In this document: one piece after another, positions 23,963 to 31,815 of the stretch | How positions within the stretch are numbered: the first letter of the stretch is position 1 | How the letters are laid out: each line of letters opens with the position of its first letter | Assembly (NCBI RefSeq): GCF_004684095.1 | Contig: NZ_SRII01000010.1 | Coordinates: 124,001 to 188,000, forward strand | Origin: Hymenobacter sp. UV11 | GTDB lineage: Bacteria > Bacteroidota > Bacteroidia > Cytophagales > Hymenobacteraceae | Direction: 5' to 3' | DNA: 64,000 nt | The notes under the pieces: generated by a model | What the model was told of the DNA's origin: nothing | Seen by the model: only the letters and a program-made list of their open reading frames with translations | The model's database searches: none | Program-made: the position numbers and the translations under genes

Positions 23963-24062
23963 CGTCATGCTGAGCTTGTCGAAGCATCTCTACCGCATAA
24001 GTAATCCCAACATTAGAAGTTACTTGCGCGGTAGAGATGCTTCGACAAGCTCAGCATGACGT
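23963..24062. repeat. family B palindrome between convergent genes
   Basis: Arms CGTCATGCTGAGCTTGTCGA ... TCGACAAGCTCAGCATGACG lie between the LytTR gene (+) and the hybrid kinase (-). The pairing extends outward through TGAGTGGTGAG / CTCACCACTCA, so the whole structure reaches from about 23943 to 24090. Confidence 0.85.
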
Positions 24063-24085
24063 TCTAATTGCCACCACCTCACCAC

Positions 24086-26722
24086 TCACAGCTCCCGCGG
24101 CAGCTCGGCCAGCACGCGCTGCACCTGGGCAATAAGCTGGGTGGCGGCGGCGGGTAGCTGCGGGTGGTGGGCGAGCGTGGCGGCTTCGAGCTGCTGCACG
24201 GCGGGCGTTATGTGGGCCACGCCCACCGATTCGAGGCTGGGCTTGATGTGGTGCGTAATGCGGGCCACCTCGTCCCAGTGGCCATTGGTGGCGGCCTCTT
24301 GCAGCCGGGCCAGGCTGTCGGGCATGTTGCGCAAGAAAGAGTGAATGATTTTCACCACAAACTCTTCGCGGCCCCGCGCCAGGGCGCGCAGCTTGGCCAG
24401 GTCGTAGCACGGCGGGGCATTGTCGCCCGGGGCGGGGGGTAGCAGCCGCACCAGCGTGTGGTACACCTCTTCCTCCTCAAAGGGCTTGGCCAAGCAGGCA
24501 TTCATGCCGGCGGCCAGGTAGCGCTCGCGGTCGGTGCGGAAGGCATTGGCCGTGAGGGCCACGATGGGCAGCTGCGCCCGCGCCGGGTCGGGCAGCGCCC
24601 TGATGGCGGCCGTGGCATCGAGCCCATTGAGGCCGGGCAGCTGAATATCCATCAGCACCACGTCGAACAAATGGGCATCGTCGCGCACGCGGTGCACGCC
24701 GGCCAGGCCATCCTCGGCTTCTTCCACTATAGCGCCCCAGCCCTCAAACAGCAGCCGGGCCACAGTGCGGTTTATCTCATTGTCTTCTACCACCAGCAGC
24801 CGCCGGCCGCGCAGTGCCCCGGTGTCGTAGGCGTCGGTGGCGTGGGTAGCGGCGGTGCCCTGGGCTTTGGGCAGCGTGAGGCTAAAGGCAAACGTGCTAC
24901 CCTGCCCCACCTCGCTGCAGAGCGTAAGCTGGCCGCCCAACTGCTCCACCAGCGCCCGCGAAATACTCAGCCCCAGCCCGGTGCCCCCAAAGCGCCGCGT
25001 GGTGTCGGAATACGCCTGGGTGAAGCCCTCAAAAATTAGCTCCTGCTTGCTGTGGGCAATGCCAATGCCCGTGTCTTCGACGCTGAAGCGCACGGAGAGG
25101 GTAGTAGCCGTTTCGGCCAGCTGCTTGCCAATCACCACGATGCGCCCGCCGGGCTCAGTAAACTTAATAGCATTGGCTACCAGGTTAATAAGAATCTGGT
25201 TGAGGCGGTGCGGGTCGCTCAGTACCCAGGGGTAGGCGCAAGAAGTGCGCAGCGGCGTGCCGGCAAAGAGCAGGCCTTTTTCCTTGGCCTGGGCCATGAG
25301 CGGGCGCATGGCCTCGCTCATCGAGTCGCACAGGTTAAAGGCCACGGCCTCCAGCTCCAGCTTGCCCGAGGTAATCTTGGCCATGTCGAGCACGTCGTTG
25401 ATAACGTGCAGCAAGTGCTGCCCCGCGTGCCGGATGGTGCGCACAAAATCCTGCTGGCGCCCGTCGAGGCTGGTTTTGCTGAGCTGGCTGGCCATGCCCA
25501 GCACCCCATTGAGCGGCGTGCGAATTTCGTGGCTGATGTTGGCCAGAAAGTTTTCGCGGGCCCGCACGGCCGCCTCGGCGGCGGTTTTGGCGCGTTTCAG
25601 CTCACGCTCGGCCAGCACGCGCTCCGTAATATCCTGGCCGTAGCCAATAACGTAGGGCTGCTGGTCGGGCTCGCGCACCACGTGGTTGTCGTAAAGCAGG
25701 TAGCGGGGGGGGCTACCCTCGCAGGTAAGGGCCATCGTACCGCGCTGGTTATCAGCGGTAGCGAAGCGCCGCAGGTACTTGTCTACCCCCGGCTCGTGCT
25801 CCAGCGCGCACAGCTCGCGCAGGTGGCGGCCCGGCAGCGTGGCCAGGGGTTGGCCCAGCACCTCGGCGGCGGCGGGGTTAGCCGTGAGCAGGCGGCCCTC
25901 CAGGTCGTGGGTGCAAATGAGCGCCTGCGAGTGCATCATCAGGTCGCGGTATTGCTTTTCGCGCTGAGCCAGGGCCTGGCTGGCCTGCCGCTGGGCCGTG
26001 ATGTCGGTGCTCACCACCAGCACCTGGCGCGTGCCGTCGGGCCGGTTCAGCGGGCGCTTCACCACGTAAAAATGGCGCAGCTCGCCCGAGGCCATCGTCA
26101 CCTCCGATTCCGTTATCAGCTGCTCGTTGCTGGCCAGCACCCGCGCATCGGTGGCCAGGTAGCGCGCCTGTTGCGCGGCCTGGTGGGGGGTAGGCGGCCG
26201 GGCCTGCGTAGGGTGCAGGTAGCCGGTGAGCTCGCGCAGCTCGGTAGCCGTGCGGTTTTCGAACGCAAAGCGGCCGGCCGCGTCGCGCACAAAGATGGCG
26301 CTGGGTGTAGCATCCAGAATAGCGCTGATAAAATCTTGTTGCTCAGCCAGCTGCTGCTCGGCCCGCACCCGCTCGGTTGTTTCGGCCAAGAAGAGCGTGA
26401 GGCAACCAAGCCGCGCGGGCATGGCTACCACCTGCATATCAAAGTGCCGCTCGCCCACCATAATTGCCCGCCCGTGCGCCTGCGGGCCCAGGGCCGCCAT
26501 GGCCCGCAGCTGCTGGCGCACCCGCACCTGTTCGGCGCGGCCCAGGCCCTGGCGCAGCGCCAGCGCGGCCCGGTTGGCGTAGAGCTGCCGGCCATTGGCA
26601 TCGAGGCTTATGAGGGGGTTGGGATTGAGCTCGGGCAGGCTGGCTAGCAACTGCAGCTCGGGTAGCTGAGTGGAGGGGAGCGGGTCGTCGGCCACGGCAG
26701 ATAAAACAGGAGAGGATAGCAT
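24086..26722 (-). CDS. hybrid sensor histidine kinase: PAS-PAS-PAS-HisKA-HATPase-REC-HPt
   Basis: An 878-residue soluble hybrid kinase. Three PAS-type sensor domains cover about residues 25-385 (LISLDANGRQLYANRAAL, then PSAIFVRDAAGRF, then ALICTHDLEGRLL). The HisKA domain has the phospho-acceptor His in FLANISHEIRTPLNG (about 405). HATPase motifs follow: NAIKF (N box), DTGIGI (G1) and GGTGLGLSIS (G2). A receiver domain (LLVVEDNEINR, phospho-Asp in VLMDIQLPG) and a C-terminal HPt domain with ITHHIKPSLESVG complete an internal phosphorelay. There are no membrane helices, so the signal is cytosolic. The final output regulator is not identified. Confidence 0.94.
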   Translation of the reverse strand: MLSSPVLSAVADDPLPSTQLPELQLLASLPELNPNPLISLDANGRQLYANRAALALRQGLGRAEQVRVRQQLRAMAALGPQAHGRAIMVGERHFDMQVVAMPARLGCLTLFLAETTERVRAEQQLAEQQDFISAILDATPSAIFVRDAAGRFAFENRTATELRELTGYLHPTQARPPTPHQAAQQARYLATDARVLASNEQLITESEVTMASGELRHFYVVKRPLNRPDGTRQVLVVSTDITAQRQASQALAQREKQYRDLMMHSQALICTHDLEGRLLTANPAAAEVLGQPLATLPGRHLRELCALEHEPGVDKYLRRFATADNQRGTMALTCEGSPPRYLLYDNHVVREPDQQPYVIGYGQDITERVLAERELKRAKTAAEAAVRARENFLANISHEIRTPLNGVLGMASQLSKTSLDGRQQDFVRTIRHAGQHLLHVINDVLDMAKITSGKLELEAVAFNLCDSMSEAMRPLMAQAKEKGLLFAGTPLRTSCAYPWVLSDPHRLNQILINLVANAIKFTEPGGRIVVIGKQLAETATTLSVRFSVEDTGIGIAHSKQELIFEGFTQAYSDTTRRFGGTGLGLSISRALVEQLGGQLTLCSEVGQGSTFAFSLTLPKAQGTAATHATDAYDTGALRGRRLLVVEDNEINRTVARLLFEGWGAIVEEAEDGLAGVHRVRDDAHLFDVVLMDIQLPGLNGLDATAAIRALPDPARAQLPIVALTANAFRTDRERYLAAGMNACLAKPFEEEEVYHTLVRLLPPAPGDNAPPCYDLAKLRALARGREEFVVKIIHSFLRNMPDSLARLQEAATNGHWDEVARITHHIKPSLESVGVAHITPAVQQLEAATLAHHPQLPAAATQLIAQVQRVLAELPREL

Positions 26723-26884
26723 AAGATAACACGAATGGGAGAACTAAAGTACTCACCCTCCGCAATGCTACCAGCCTCCGGCCCCCGAGCCCGCCAAAGC
26801 TCACCTAAGGATACAAAAAAAAATTCCTTTCGTGCTAGAAAGGAGCTTCTTAACTAAGAAAACCCGCGTTGGTGGTGCCGCTGC

Positions 26885-27406
26885 TTAGCGGCCTAGCACA
26901 ATATGCACTGGTTGCGGCGTATGGCCATCAATGGTCACGCGGCTGCTGCCCAAGCCAAAGCAATCGGCTTGCAGGCTCAGGGCCGTTTGGGCCGGCACTT
27001 GCAGCTGAAAGTTGCCCTGTGCATCGGTTACTACTACTTGGTGGGTATTGGTGGTCGGAAAAACGCATACGCCGGGGCAGGGCCGGCCCTCGGGGTTGAG
27101 TACTACGCCCGTCAGGCAGACTAGCTTCGGCTCGGCCACTACGGGCTGGGCGCTGGAGGTAGTAGCAACGGTGGGCTGCGGTATACTATCAACTGCGGGA
27201 GCGCCGGTGGGGTGGGTACCCTTACTTCCGGCCAGGGCAGCAGCCTTGGCTGCTGCGCCTGGTCGGGCCGTCGCACTTCGGCGGGCAGTAGTGGTGGGCC
27301 GGTCAGTTTTCGAACCAACCGGCAGGGTGCGAGCCGCTAGTGCAGGCCCGGCGAGTAGCAGGGAGCATGCAACTGTAGCGACGAAGAAAGAACGGAGGCT
27401 TAGCAT
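26885..27406 (-). CDS. secreted carboxypeptidase-regulatory-like domain protein (paralogue 1)
   Basis: A 173-residue exported protein. The signal peptide (SFFVATVACSLLLAGPALA) is followed by an Arg/Ala/Thr-rich low-complexity region and a C-terminal beta-sandwich of ~80 residues of the carboxypeptidase-D regulatory-like type (LTGVVLNPEGRPCPGVCVF, then TDAQGNFQLQVPA). Such domains often form the N-terminal plug-side module of TonB-dependent receptors, but here it stands alone. It is clearly paralogous to the next gene (27679-28128). Start at 27406 is chosen to begin the signal peptide. Confidence 0.75.
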   Translation of the reverse strand: MLSLRSFFVATVACSLLLAGPALAARTLPVGSKTDRPTTTARRSATARPGAAAKAAALAGSKGTHPTGAPAVDSIPQPTVATTSSAQPVVAEPKLVCLTGVVLNPEGRPCPGVCVFPTTNTHQVVVTDAQGNFQLQVPAQTALSLQADCFGLGSSRVTIDGHTPQPVHIVLGR

Positions 27407-27617
27407 AGTAGAGCGAGGTAGCATAAATAGTATTTCCGGGGGGAATTACTGTAATAAAAGTAGGCTAAGTTATTGTGCGCTGTTAACTCTTCTAGCTGAA
27501 TAGCATATTCTACTAGCTGGATTATTACTTTTATAATGTCAGTGCAATCTCAAAATGTATTAGTGCAATCTGAATGTAGCCTGTAGTAGTATGTATAAAT
27601 ACCTGTTGCTTGGATAC

Positions 27618-27650
27618 TAAAAAGCCGCCTGCCAAACATGGCAGGCGGCT
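27618..27650 (-). terminator. rho-independent terminator of paralogue 2
   Basis: An 11-bp perfect stem (AGCCGCCTGCC at 27623-27633 and its complement at 27640-27650) with a 6-base loop is followed on the minus strand by TTTTTAG. It lies just downstream of the gene ending at 27679. Confidence 0.85.
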
Positions 27651-27678
27651 AAAAAGCGCGGGTGAGCGTTGGCGTGGG

Positions 27679-28128
27679 CTATTTACCCAGCGTAATGCGC
27701 AATGGCTCGTCCGTGGGCTTGTCGACGGCGACCCGGCTGCTACCCACTCCAAAATACTCGACTTGCAGCGAAAGGGCCGTACCCGCTGGCACGGGTAGCG
27801 TAAAAGCACCCTTGGCATCGGTCACGACGAGCTGCCGCGGGGCACCCGCCGGAAACACGCTGGCGCCGGCGCAGGGTCGGCCATCGGAACTGAGCACCAA
27901 GCCCTTAAGCTGCACTACCTGCTGGGCAGCCGGGGTGGCTGAAGTGGTAGTGTCGGCCGGCGCGGAGCCAGTGGCCGCCAGGGCCAGGACAACTGGTACG
28001 CTACGCGGCTTGGCCGGCTGGTGGCTGAGACCGGTGGTAGCGGAGGCTGCCAGGGACAGGCTCGCCAGCAGAAGCGGGAGCGCCACGCTGGCTACCGAAA
28101 AAGTACGGATTAAGTAAGTAGCAAGCAT
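27679..28128 (-). CDS. secreted carboxypeptidase-regulatory-like domain protein (paralogue 2)
   Basis: A 149-residue exported protein with signal peptide (ASVALPLLLASLSLAASA), a Thr/Ala linker and one C-terminal regulatory-like beta-sandwich (LKGLVLSSDGRPCAGASVF, TDAKGAFTLPVPAGTALSLQ, FGVGSSRVAVD). It shares the layout and about half the domain residues with the gene at 26885-27406, so the two arose by tandem duplication. They are transcribed separately, since a terminator follows this one. Role unknown. Confidence 0.75.
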   Translation of the reverse strand: MLATYLIRTFSVASVALPLLLASLSLAASATTGLSHQPAKPRSVPVVLALAATGSAPADTTTSATPAAQQVVQLKGLVLSSDGRPCAGASVFPAGAPRQLVVTDAKGAFTLPVPAGTALSLQVEYFGVGSSRVAVDKPTDEPLRITLGK

Positions 28129-28296
28129 AATAAGGGGGGAAGGGGCAGGCAGGGGAGTGCGTTGCCAGAAGGGCGAATAATGTATCTACAGCAAATGTAT
28201 TGTTCGCTAGCCTCCCTTAAAATAGTACTATCTGAACGCGGGGTTTTCGTAGCTCAACTGCCAGCCTGGCGCGACGAGAAAATGCGCGCTGTCCTG

Positions 28297-28947
28297 CTAG
28301 CCGGCCCGGCGGGGGGTAGGCTTGCGCGGGGAGCCGGTGGTGGCGAGGGCTCGCGCCGGATTATCTTCCAGAAACTTACCCCAGCTTTTGCTGCCAGCCT
28401 TCACGTTGTTGCCCTGCTGGTAGTGGTGGCACAGGGCCACGGCCAGCGCATCGGTAGCGTCCAAAAACTTGGGGGCCTCCTCAATGGGCGGCAGTTCCAG
28501 GGTTTGGCGCAGCATGCGGGCCACCTGTTCCTTATCGGCCGAGCCCGAGCCCGTTACGGCCTGCTTGACCTTGGTGGGCGCGTACTCCACAAACGGAATA
28601 TCGCGCGACAAGGCGGCGGCAATCGCTACCCCCTGCGCCCGGCCCAGCTTGAGCATACTCTGCACGTTCACGCCGTAGAAGGGCGCCTCAATAGCCAGCT
28701 CGTCGGGCAGGAACTCGTCAATCAGCTCCAGCATGCGGGTGAAAATCCGCTTTAGCTTTACGGCGTGATTCGTACCCAGGGCCTTCATATTAATGACGTC
28801 GTATTGCAACACCTTCACGTGCTGCCCGCGCACCTCAATGACGGCGTAGCCCATAATCTGGGTGCCGGGGTCGATGCCCATGATGACCTTCTCGGCCGGG
28901 GGCAGCCGTTGGAGGGGGGTAGGGGGCAAAGTGCGGGAAACGGCCAT
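28297..28947 (-). CDS. ruvC: crossover junction endodeoxyribonuclease RuvC
   Basis: A 216-residue Holliday-junction resolvase. Catalytic acidic residues are visible: Asp in IMGIDPGTQIMGYAV, Glu in ELAIEAPFYG, and the C-terminal pair in FLDATDALAVALCH. It cleaves four-way junctions made by RuvAB during recombination. It is somewhat longer than E. coli RuvC (173), with a C-terminal basic tail typical of Bacteroidota. A TAACTTTG element six bases upstream of the ATG suggests a leaderless transcript. No ruvA or ruvB is in the window. Confidence 0.96.
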   Translation of the reverse strand: MAVSRTLPPTPLQRLPPAEKVIMGIDPGTQIMGYAVIEVRGQHVKVLQYDVINMKALGTNHAVKLKRIFTRMLELIDEFLPDELAIEAPFYGVNVQSMLKLGRAQGVAIAAALSRDIPFVEYAPTKVKQAVTGSGSADKEQVARMLRQTLELPPIEEAPKFLDATDALAVALCHHYQQGNNVKAGSKSWGKFLEDNPARALATTGSPRKPTPRRAG

Positions 28948-29967
28948 GTAGCCCAAAGTTACGCCCCCGCGCCCCCCGGCCGGCCCCGGCGGGGCCCGCG
29001 CTGGGTCACGCTGGCCAAAATCGGCGTCACGCTGCTCACGCTGGGGCTGCTCTACCACTCGGTGTTTGCCGCGCCCGACACGGCCGCCGCCTGGCGGCAG
29101 CTGCTGGCTACCACGCTCGGTGGCGCCGGCCGCGGGCCGGTGCTGCTGGCCCTGGCCCTGGTGCCCCTCAACTGGGGCCTGGAGGCCTGGAAATGGCAAT
29201 TGCTGGCGCAGCACCTGGAGCCAGGCCACTCCTTTGGGCGCAGCCTGCGGGCGGTGCTGCTGGGCCTCACGCTAGGCTTTGCTACCCCCAACCGGGTGGG
29301 CGACTATGCTGCCCGCATTCTGGAGCTGCACTCGCGCCGCCGGCTCGATGCGGTGGGCGCCGTGTTTCTGGGTCGCTACGCGCAGCTGGTGGCCACGCTA
29401 CTGGCGGGCGGGGCGGGCCTGCTCTACTTCTTGCTGAAATTTTACCTCGTGGGCTACCCGGCTGCGCAGGTGGGGGTAGGGCTGGCGGCTGGCCTGGGCG
29501 GCGCGCTGGTGCTGCTGCCGCTCTACCGCTCGCGCCTGCTGCTGGCGGCGCTGGCGCTGGTGCGGCCGCTACGGCGCTTCCGGCGCTACCTAGCCGTGAT
29601 GCCCACCTATTCGGCCGCCGAGCTGCATGCGACGCTGGGCATTTCGGGGCTGCGCTACGCGGTGTTTTGCGGGCAGTTTTTGCTGCTGCTGAGCGCCTAC
29701 GGGGTACGCGGGCCGCTGGGGCCGGCCGCCGCCGCCGTGGCCGGCACGTTCCTGTTTAAGTCGCTGGTGCCCTCGCTCAATGCCCTGGCCGATGTGGGCG
29801 TGCGCGAGCTGTCGGCCACGCACCTTTTTGGGCTGCTGGGCCAGCCGGCGCTGCCCGTGCTCAGCGCCAGCCTGAGCCTGTGGGTCATTAATATTGCGCT
29901 GCCCAGCGCGCTGGGTCTGCTGCTGCTGCCCGGCCTGCGGGTGCTGCGCGAGCGCCGCGCCCGGTGA
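28765..29967 (+). CDS. flippase-like integral membrane protein (LPG synthase TM / UPF0104 family), start uncertain
   Basis: An integral membrane protein with about eight hydrophobic segments, starting with KIGVTLLTLGLLYHSVF. The segment LGLTLGFATPNRVGDYAARILEL fits the family landmark of lysylphosphatidylglycerol-synthase-type flippases. The coordinates give the longest frame, but the first ~62 codons run antisense through ruvC and are probably not translated. Beyond 28948 there is no in-frame ATG, GTG or TTG before the first helix, so the real start may be a rare codon such as the CTG at 29011, or the GTG at 28819. The gene ends in TGATG overlapping the next start, so the two are translationally coupled and may work together in lipid-linked glycan or glycolipid synthesis. 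Confidence 0.75.
   Translation: MIRTQGLHINDVVLQHLHVLPAHLNDGVAHNLGAGVDAHDDLLGRGQPLEGGRGQSAGNGHVAQSYAPAPPGRPRRGPRWVTLAKIGVTLLTLGLLYHSVFAAPDTAAAWRQLLATTLGGAGRGPVLLALALVPLNWGLEAWKWQLLAQHLEPGHSFGRSLRAVLLGLTLGFATPNRVGDYAARILELHSRRRLDAVGAVFLGRYAQLVATLLAGGAGLLYFLLKFYLVGYPAAQVGVGLAAGLGGALVLLPLYRSRLLLAALALVRPLRRFRRYLAVMPTYSAAELHATLGISGLRYAVFCGQFLLLLSAYGVRGPLGPAAAAVAGTFLFKSLVPSLNALADVGVRELSATHLFGLLGQPALPVLSASLSLWVINIALPSALGLLLLPGLRVLRERRAR
28954..28961 (-). promoter_or_regulatory. -7 promoter element of ruvC, leaderless arrangement
   Basis: On the minus strand TAACTTTG is followed by six bases and the ruvC ATG, matching TAnnTTTG. Transcription would begin at or close to the start codon. Confidence 0.6.
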
Positions 29968-31181
29968 TGGTCGGCGTATGGCTATTGTTGCTACCGGCGC
30001 TATATGCCGCGGTGTGGGCGTGGCTGCGCGGGGGCACCTCACCCCCTAGCCCCCTCTCCAAAAGAGAGGGGGAACTAGCCTCTAATTCTAGTTTAGAACT
30101 AAAAACTAGTTCCCCCTCTCTTTTGGAGAGGGGGCTAGGGGGTGAGGTGTCGTTGGCGAACGACCTCCTTTTCTCCGTCCTCATCGCTGCCCGCGACGAG
30201 GCCGCCGCCCTGCCGCACCTGTTGCAAGCCCTGCAAAGCCAGTCCCTACCCCCTCATTCCTTCGAGGTCCTCATCGCCGACGACCACTCCACTGACGGCA
30301 CCGCCGCGCTGGTCTTAGCCGCCGCCAAAAATGCCCTGTTTGCCCTGCGGCTCATCGCCCTACCCCCTGGCCACACCGGCAAGAAGGCCGCCCTCACCGC
30401 TGCCGAGGCCCAGGCCCGCGCCCCCTGGGTAGTTTGCACCGACGCCGACTGCCGCCCCGGCCCCGACTGGCTCCAAGCCTATACTGACCTCATTTACGCA
30501 GCTACTCAATTACCCATTCACTTCGTGAGCGGGCCGGTGCGGCTCACGCCGGGCGGGGCGTGGTTCGATGGGCTGCTGGGGCTGGAATTTGCCGGGCTGG
30601 GGGGGGTAGGAGCGGGCTGCATCGCCCGCGGTCGGCCCACCATGTGCAACGGCGCCAACCTGGCCTTCCGGCGCAGCACCTTCCGCGAAGTGGGCGGCTA
30701 CCTCGACAATGCCGGCCTGGCCAGCGGCGACGACGAGTTTCTGCTCCACAAAATGCACCAGCGCTACCCGGCCGGCGTGCGCTTCCTGGCCGAAGACGGG
30801 GCCGTGGTAGACACGCCCGCGCCGGCCACGCTGCGGGCGCTGCTGCGGCAGCGCGTGCGCTGGGCCAGCAAATACCCGCACTACCGCACCGCCGCCCCGC
30901 GCCAGCTGGCGCTGCTGGTGCTGGGCACCAACCTGAGCCTCGCGGTGGGGGTAGGGCTGGCCCTGGCCCGGCCGGTGCTCTGGCCCTGGGTAGGGCTCGC
31001 CTGGGTCCTCAAGCTGGGCGCCGATGCCTGGCTGCTGTGGCCCACGCTGAGCCTGCTGAAGCGCCGCCGCTGGCTGGCCTGGCTGCTGCCCTTGCAACTG
31101 CTATATGCGCCCTACGCGCTGGCCGTGGGCCTGGCCGCCCGGCGCGGCAGCTACGCTTGGAAAGGTCGGCAGGTGCAGTAA
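29967..31181 (+). CDS. family 2 glycosyltransferase carrying an in-frame family C repeat
   Basis: A membrane-bound glycosyltransferase of 404 residues. After an N-terminal membrane helix (VGVWLLLLPALYAAVW) comes the GT-A domain: FSVLIAARDEAA, ADDHSTDGT, the metal-binding CTDADC (DxD), a GDDEF acid/base segment, and the QRVRW motif of processive-type GT2 enzymes, then two or three C-terminal helices. Between the first helix and the GT domain lie about 38 residues encoded by a palindromic family C repeat (30035-30149), seen as TSPPSPLSKREGE and SSPSLLERGLGGEV. The reading frame stays open through the repeat. Start ATG overlaps the upstream stop codon (TGATG). Sugar donor and acceptor unknown. 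Confidence 0.88.
   Translation: MVGVWLLLLPALYAAVWAWLRGGTSPPSPLSKREGELASNSSLELKTSSPSLLERGLGGEVSLANDLLFSVLIAARDEAAALPHLLQALQSQSLPPHSFEVLIADDHSTDGTAALVLAAAKNALFALRLIALPPGHTGKKAALTAAEAQARAPWVVCTDADCRPGPDWLQAYTDLIYAATQLPIHFVSGPVRLTPGGAWFDGLLGLEFAGLGGVGAGCIARGRPTMCNGANLAFRRSTFREVGGYLDNAGLASGDDEFLLHKMHQRYPAGVRFLAEDGAVVDTPAPATLRALLRQRVRWASKYPHYRTAAPRQLALLVLGTNLSLAVGVGLALARPVLWPWVGLAWVLKLGADAWLLWPTLSLLKRRRWLAWLLPLQLLYAPYALAVGLAARRGSYAWKGRQVQ
30035..30149. repeat. family C palindrome inside a coding sequence
   Basis: Arms CACCTCACCCCCTAGCCCCC ... GGGGGCTAGGGGGTGAGGTG with an internal hairpin in each arm (CCCCTCTCC-AAAA-GAGAGGGG) and an AT-rich centre (TCTAATTCTAGTTTAG). Other copies at 34642-34790, 41104-41249 and 44043-44152 are intergenic. 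This copy is translated as part of the glycosyltransferase. Confidence 0.9.
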
Positions 31182-31299
31182 AAAGCAGGCGTTGTTGGTG
31201 CGTGAATATTTCCTGAAAAGATAACTTTTTCAGCAAGCAAAAGGAGCGTGGAGTGGTTTTAACCTGGGTCTTTTCTCTTCACCTAATTCCTTCGCTGCC

Positions 31300-31809
31300 A
31301 TGCGTACAAACTCCGCCAGCTTTGCCATTACCGTCGGTATGGGCCTCATTGTGCTGTTGATTGGTCTGATTGCCCTGAGTTCGCTCGGATTAATTGGGTT
31401 TGGAGGGGAGAATAATGCCGCAGTCACTACTACCGCAGGGCCTAGTGATGGGGCACCCACGCCCATTACGCCCGCGCCCACCGTAGCTGCATCACCGGCT
31501 ATCGCGGCCGGCGATGCGCTTTTTAAAAGCAACTGTGCCCAGTGCCACGCCGTGCATGACAAAGTAGTAGGCCCGGCACTGGCGGGCATTACCAAGCGGC
31601 GCAGCATTTCGTGGCTTATGCCGTGGGTGAAAAACTCCAGTAAAGTCATCGCCAGCGGCGACGAGTATGCGGTTAAGCTGTTCAACGATAATGGCAAGCA
31701 GCAGATGCCTGCCTTCCCGCAGTTGTCCGACGAGAATATTCAGAATATCATGGCCTGGGTTACGGCCCAGGAAGGCCCGACTACTACGGGTGCCGTAGCC
31801 ACCAACTAG
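31300..31809 (+). CDS. membrane-anchored c-type cytochrome
   Basis: A 169-residue monohaem cytochrome c. An uncleaved N-terminal helix (ITVGMGLIVLLIGLIALSSLG) anchors it to the inner membrane with the haem domain in the periplasm, after a Thr/Pro/Ala linker. The haem motif is NCAQCHAVH, with the axial Met probably in QQMPAFPQLSDENIQNIMAWV, which matches class I cytochromes. It probably carries electrons in the respiratory chain. There are no other respiratory genes adjacent. Confidence 0.92.
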   Translation: MRTNSASFAITVGMGLIVLLIGLIALSSLGLIGFGGENNAAVTTTAGPSDGAPTPITPAPTVAASPAIAAGDALFKSNCAQCHAVHDKVVGPALAGITKRRSISWLMPWVKNSSKVIASGDEYAVKLFNDNGKQQMPAFPQLSDENIQNIMAWVTAQEGPTTTGAVATN

Positions 31810-31815
31810 CCCACG

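Noticed and set aside
25052..26647. 531-codon plus-strand frame opposite the hybrid kinase
   Set aside because: Antisense to PAS, HisKA and HATPase motifs that are clear on the minus strand; Val/Gly/His-rich shadow.
30035..30149. Considered as a CRISPR or insertion sequence
   Set aside because: A single inverted pair with no spacer array and no transposase; matches the other family C palindromes.
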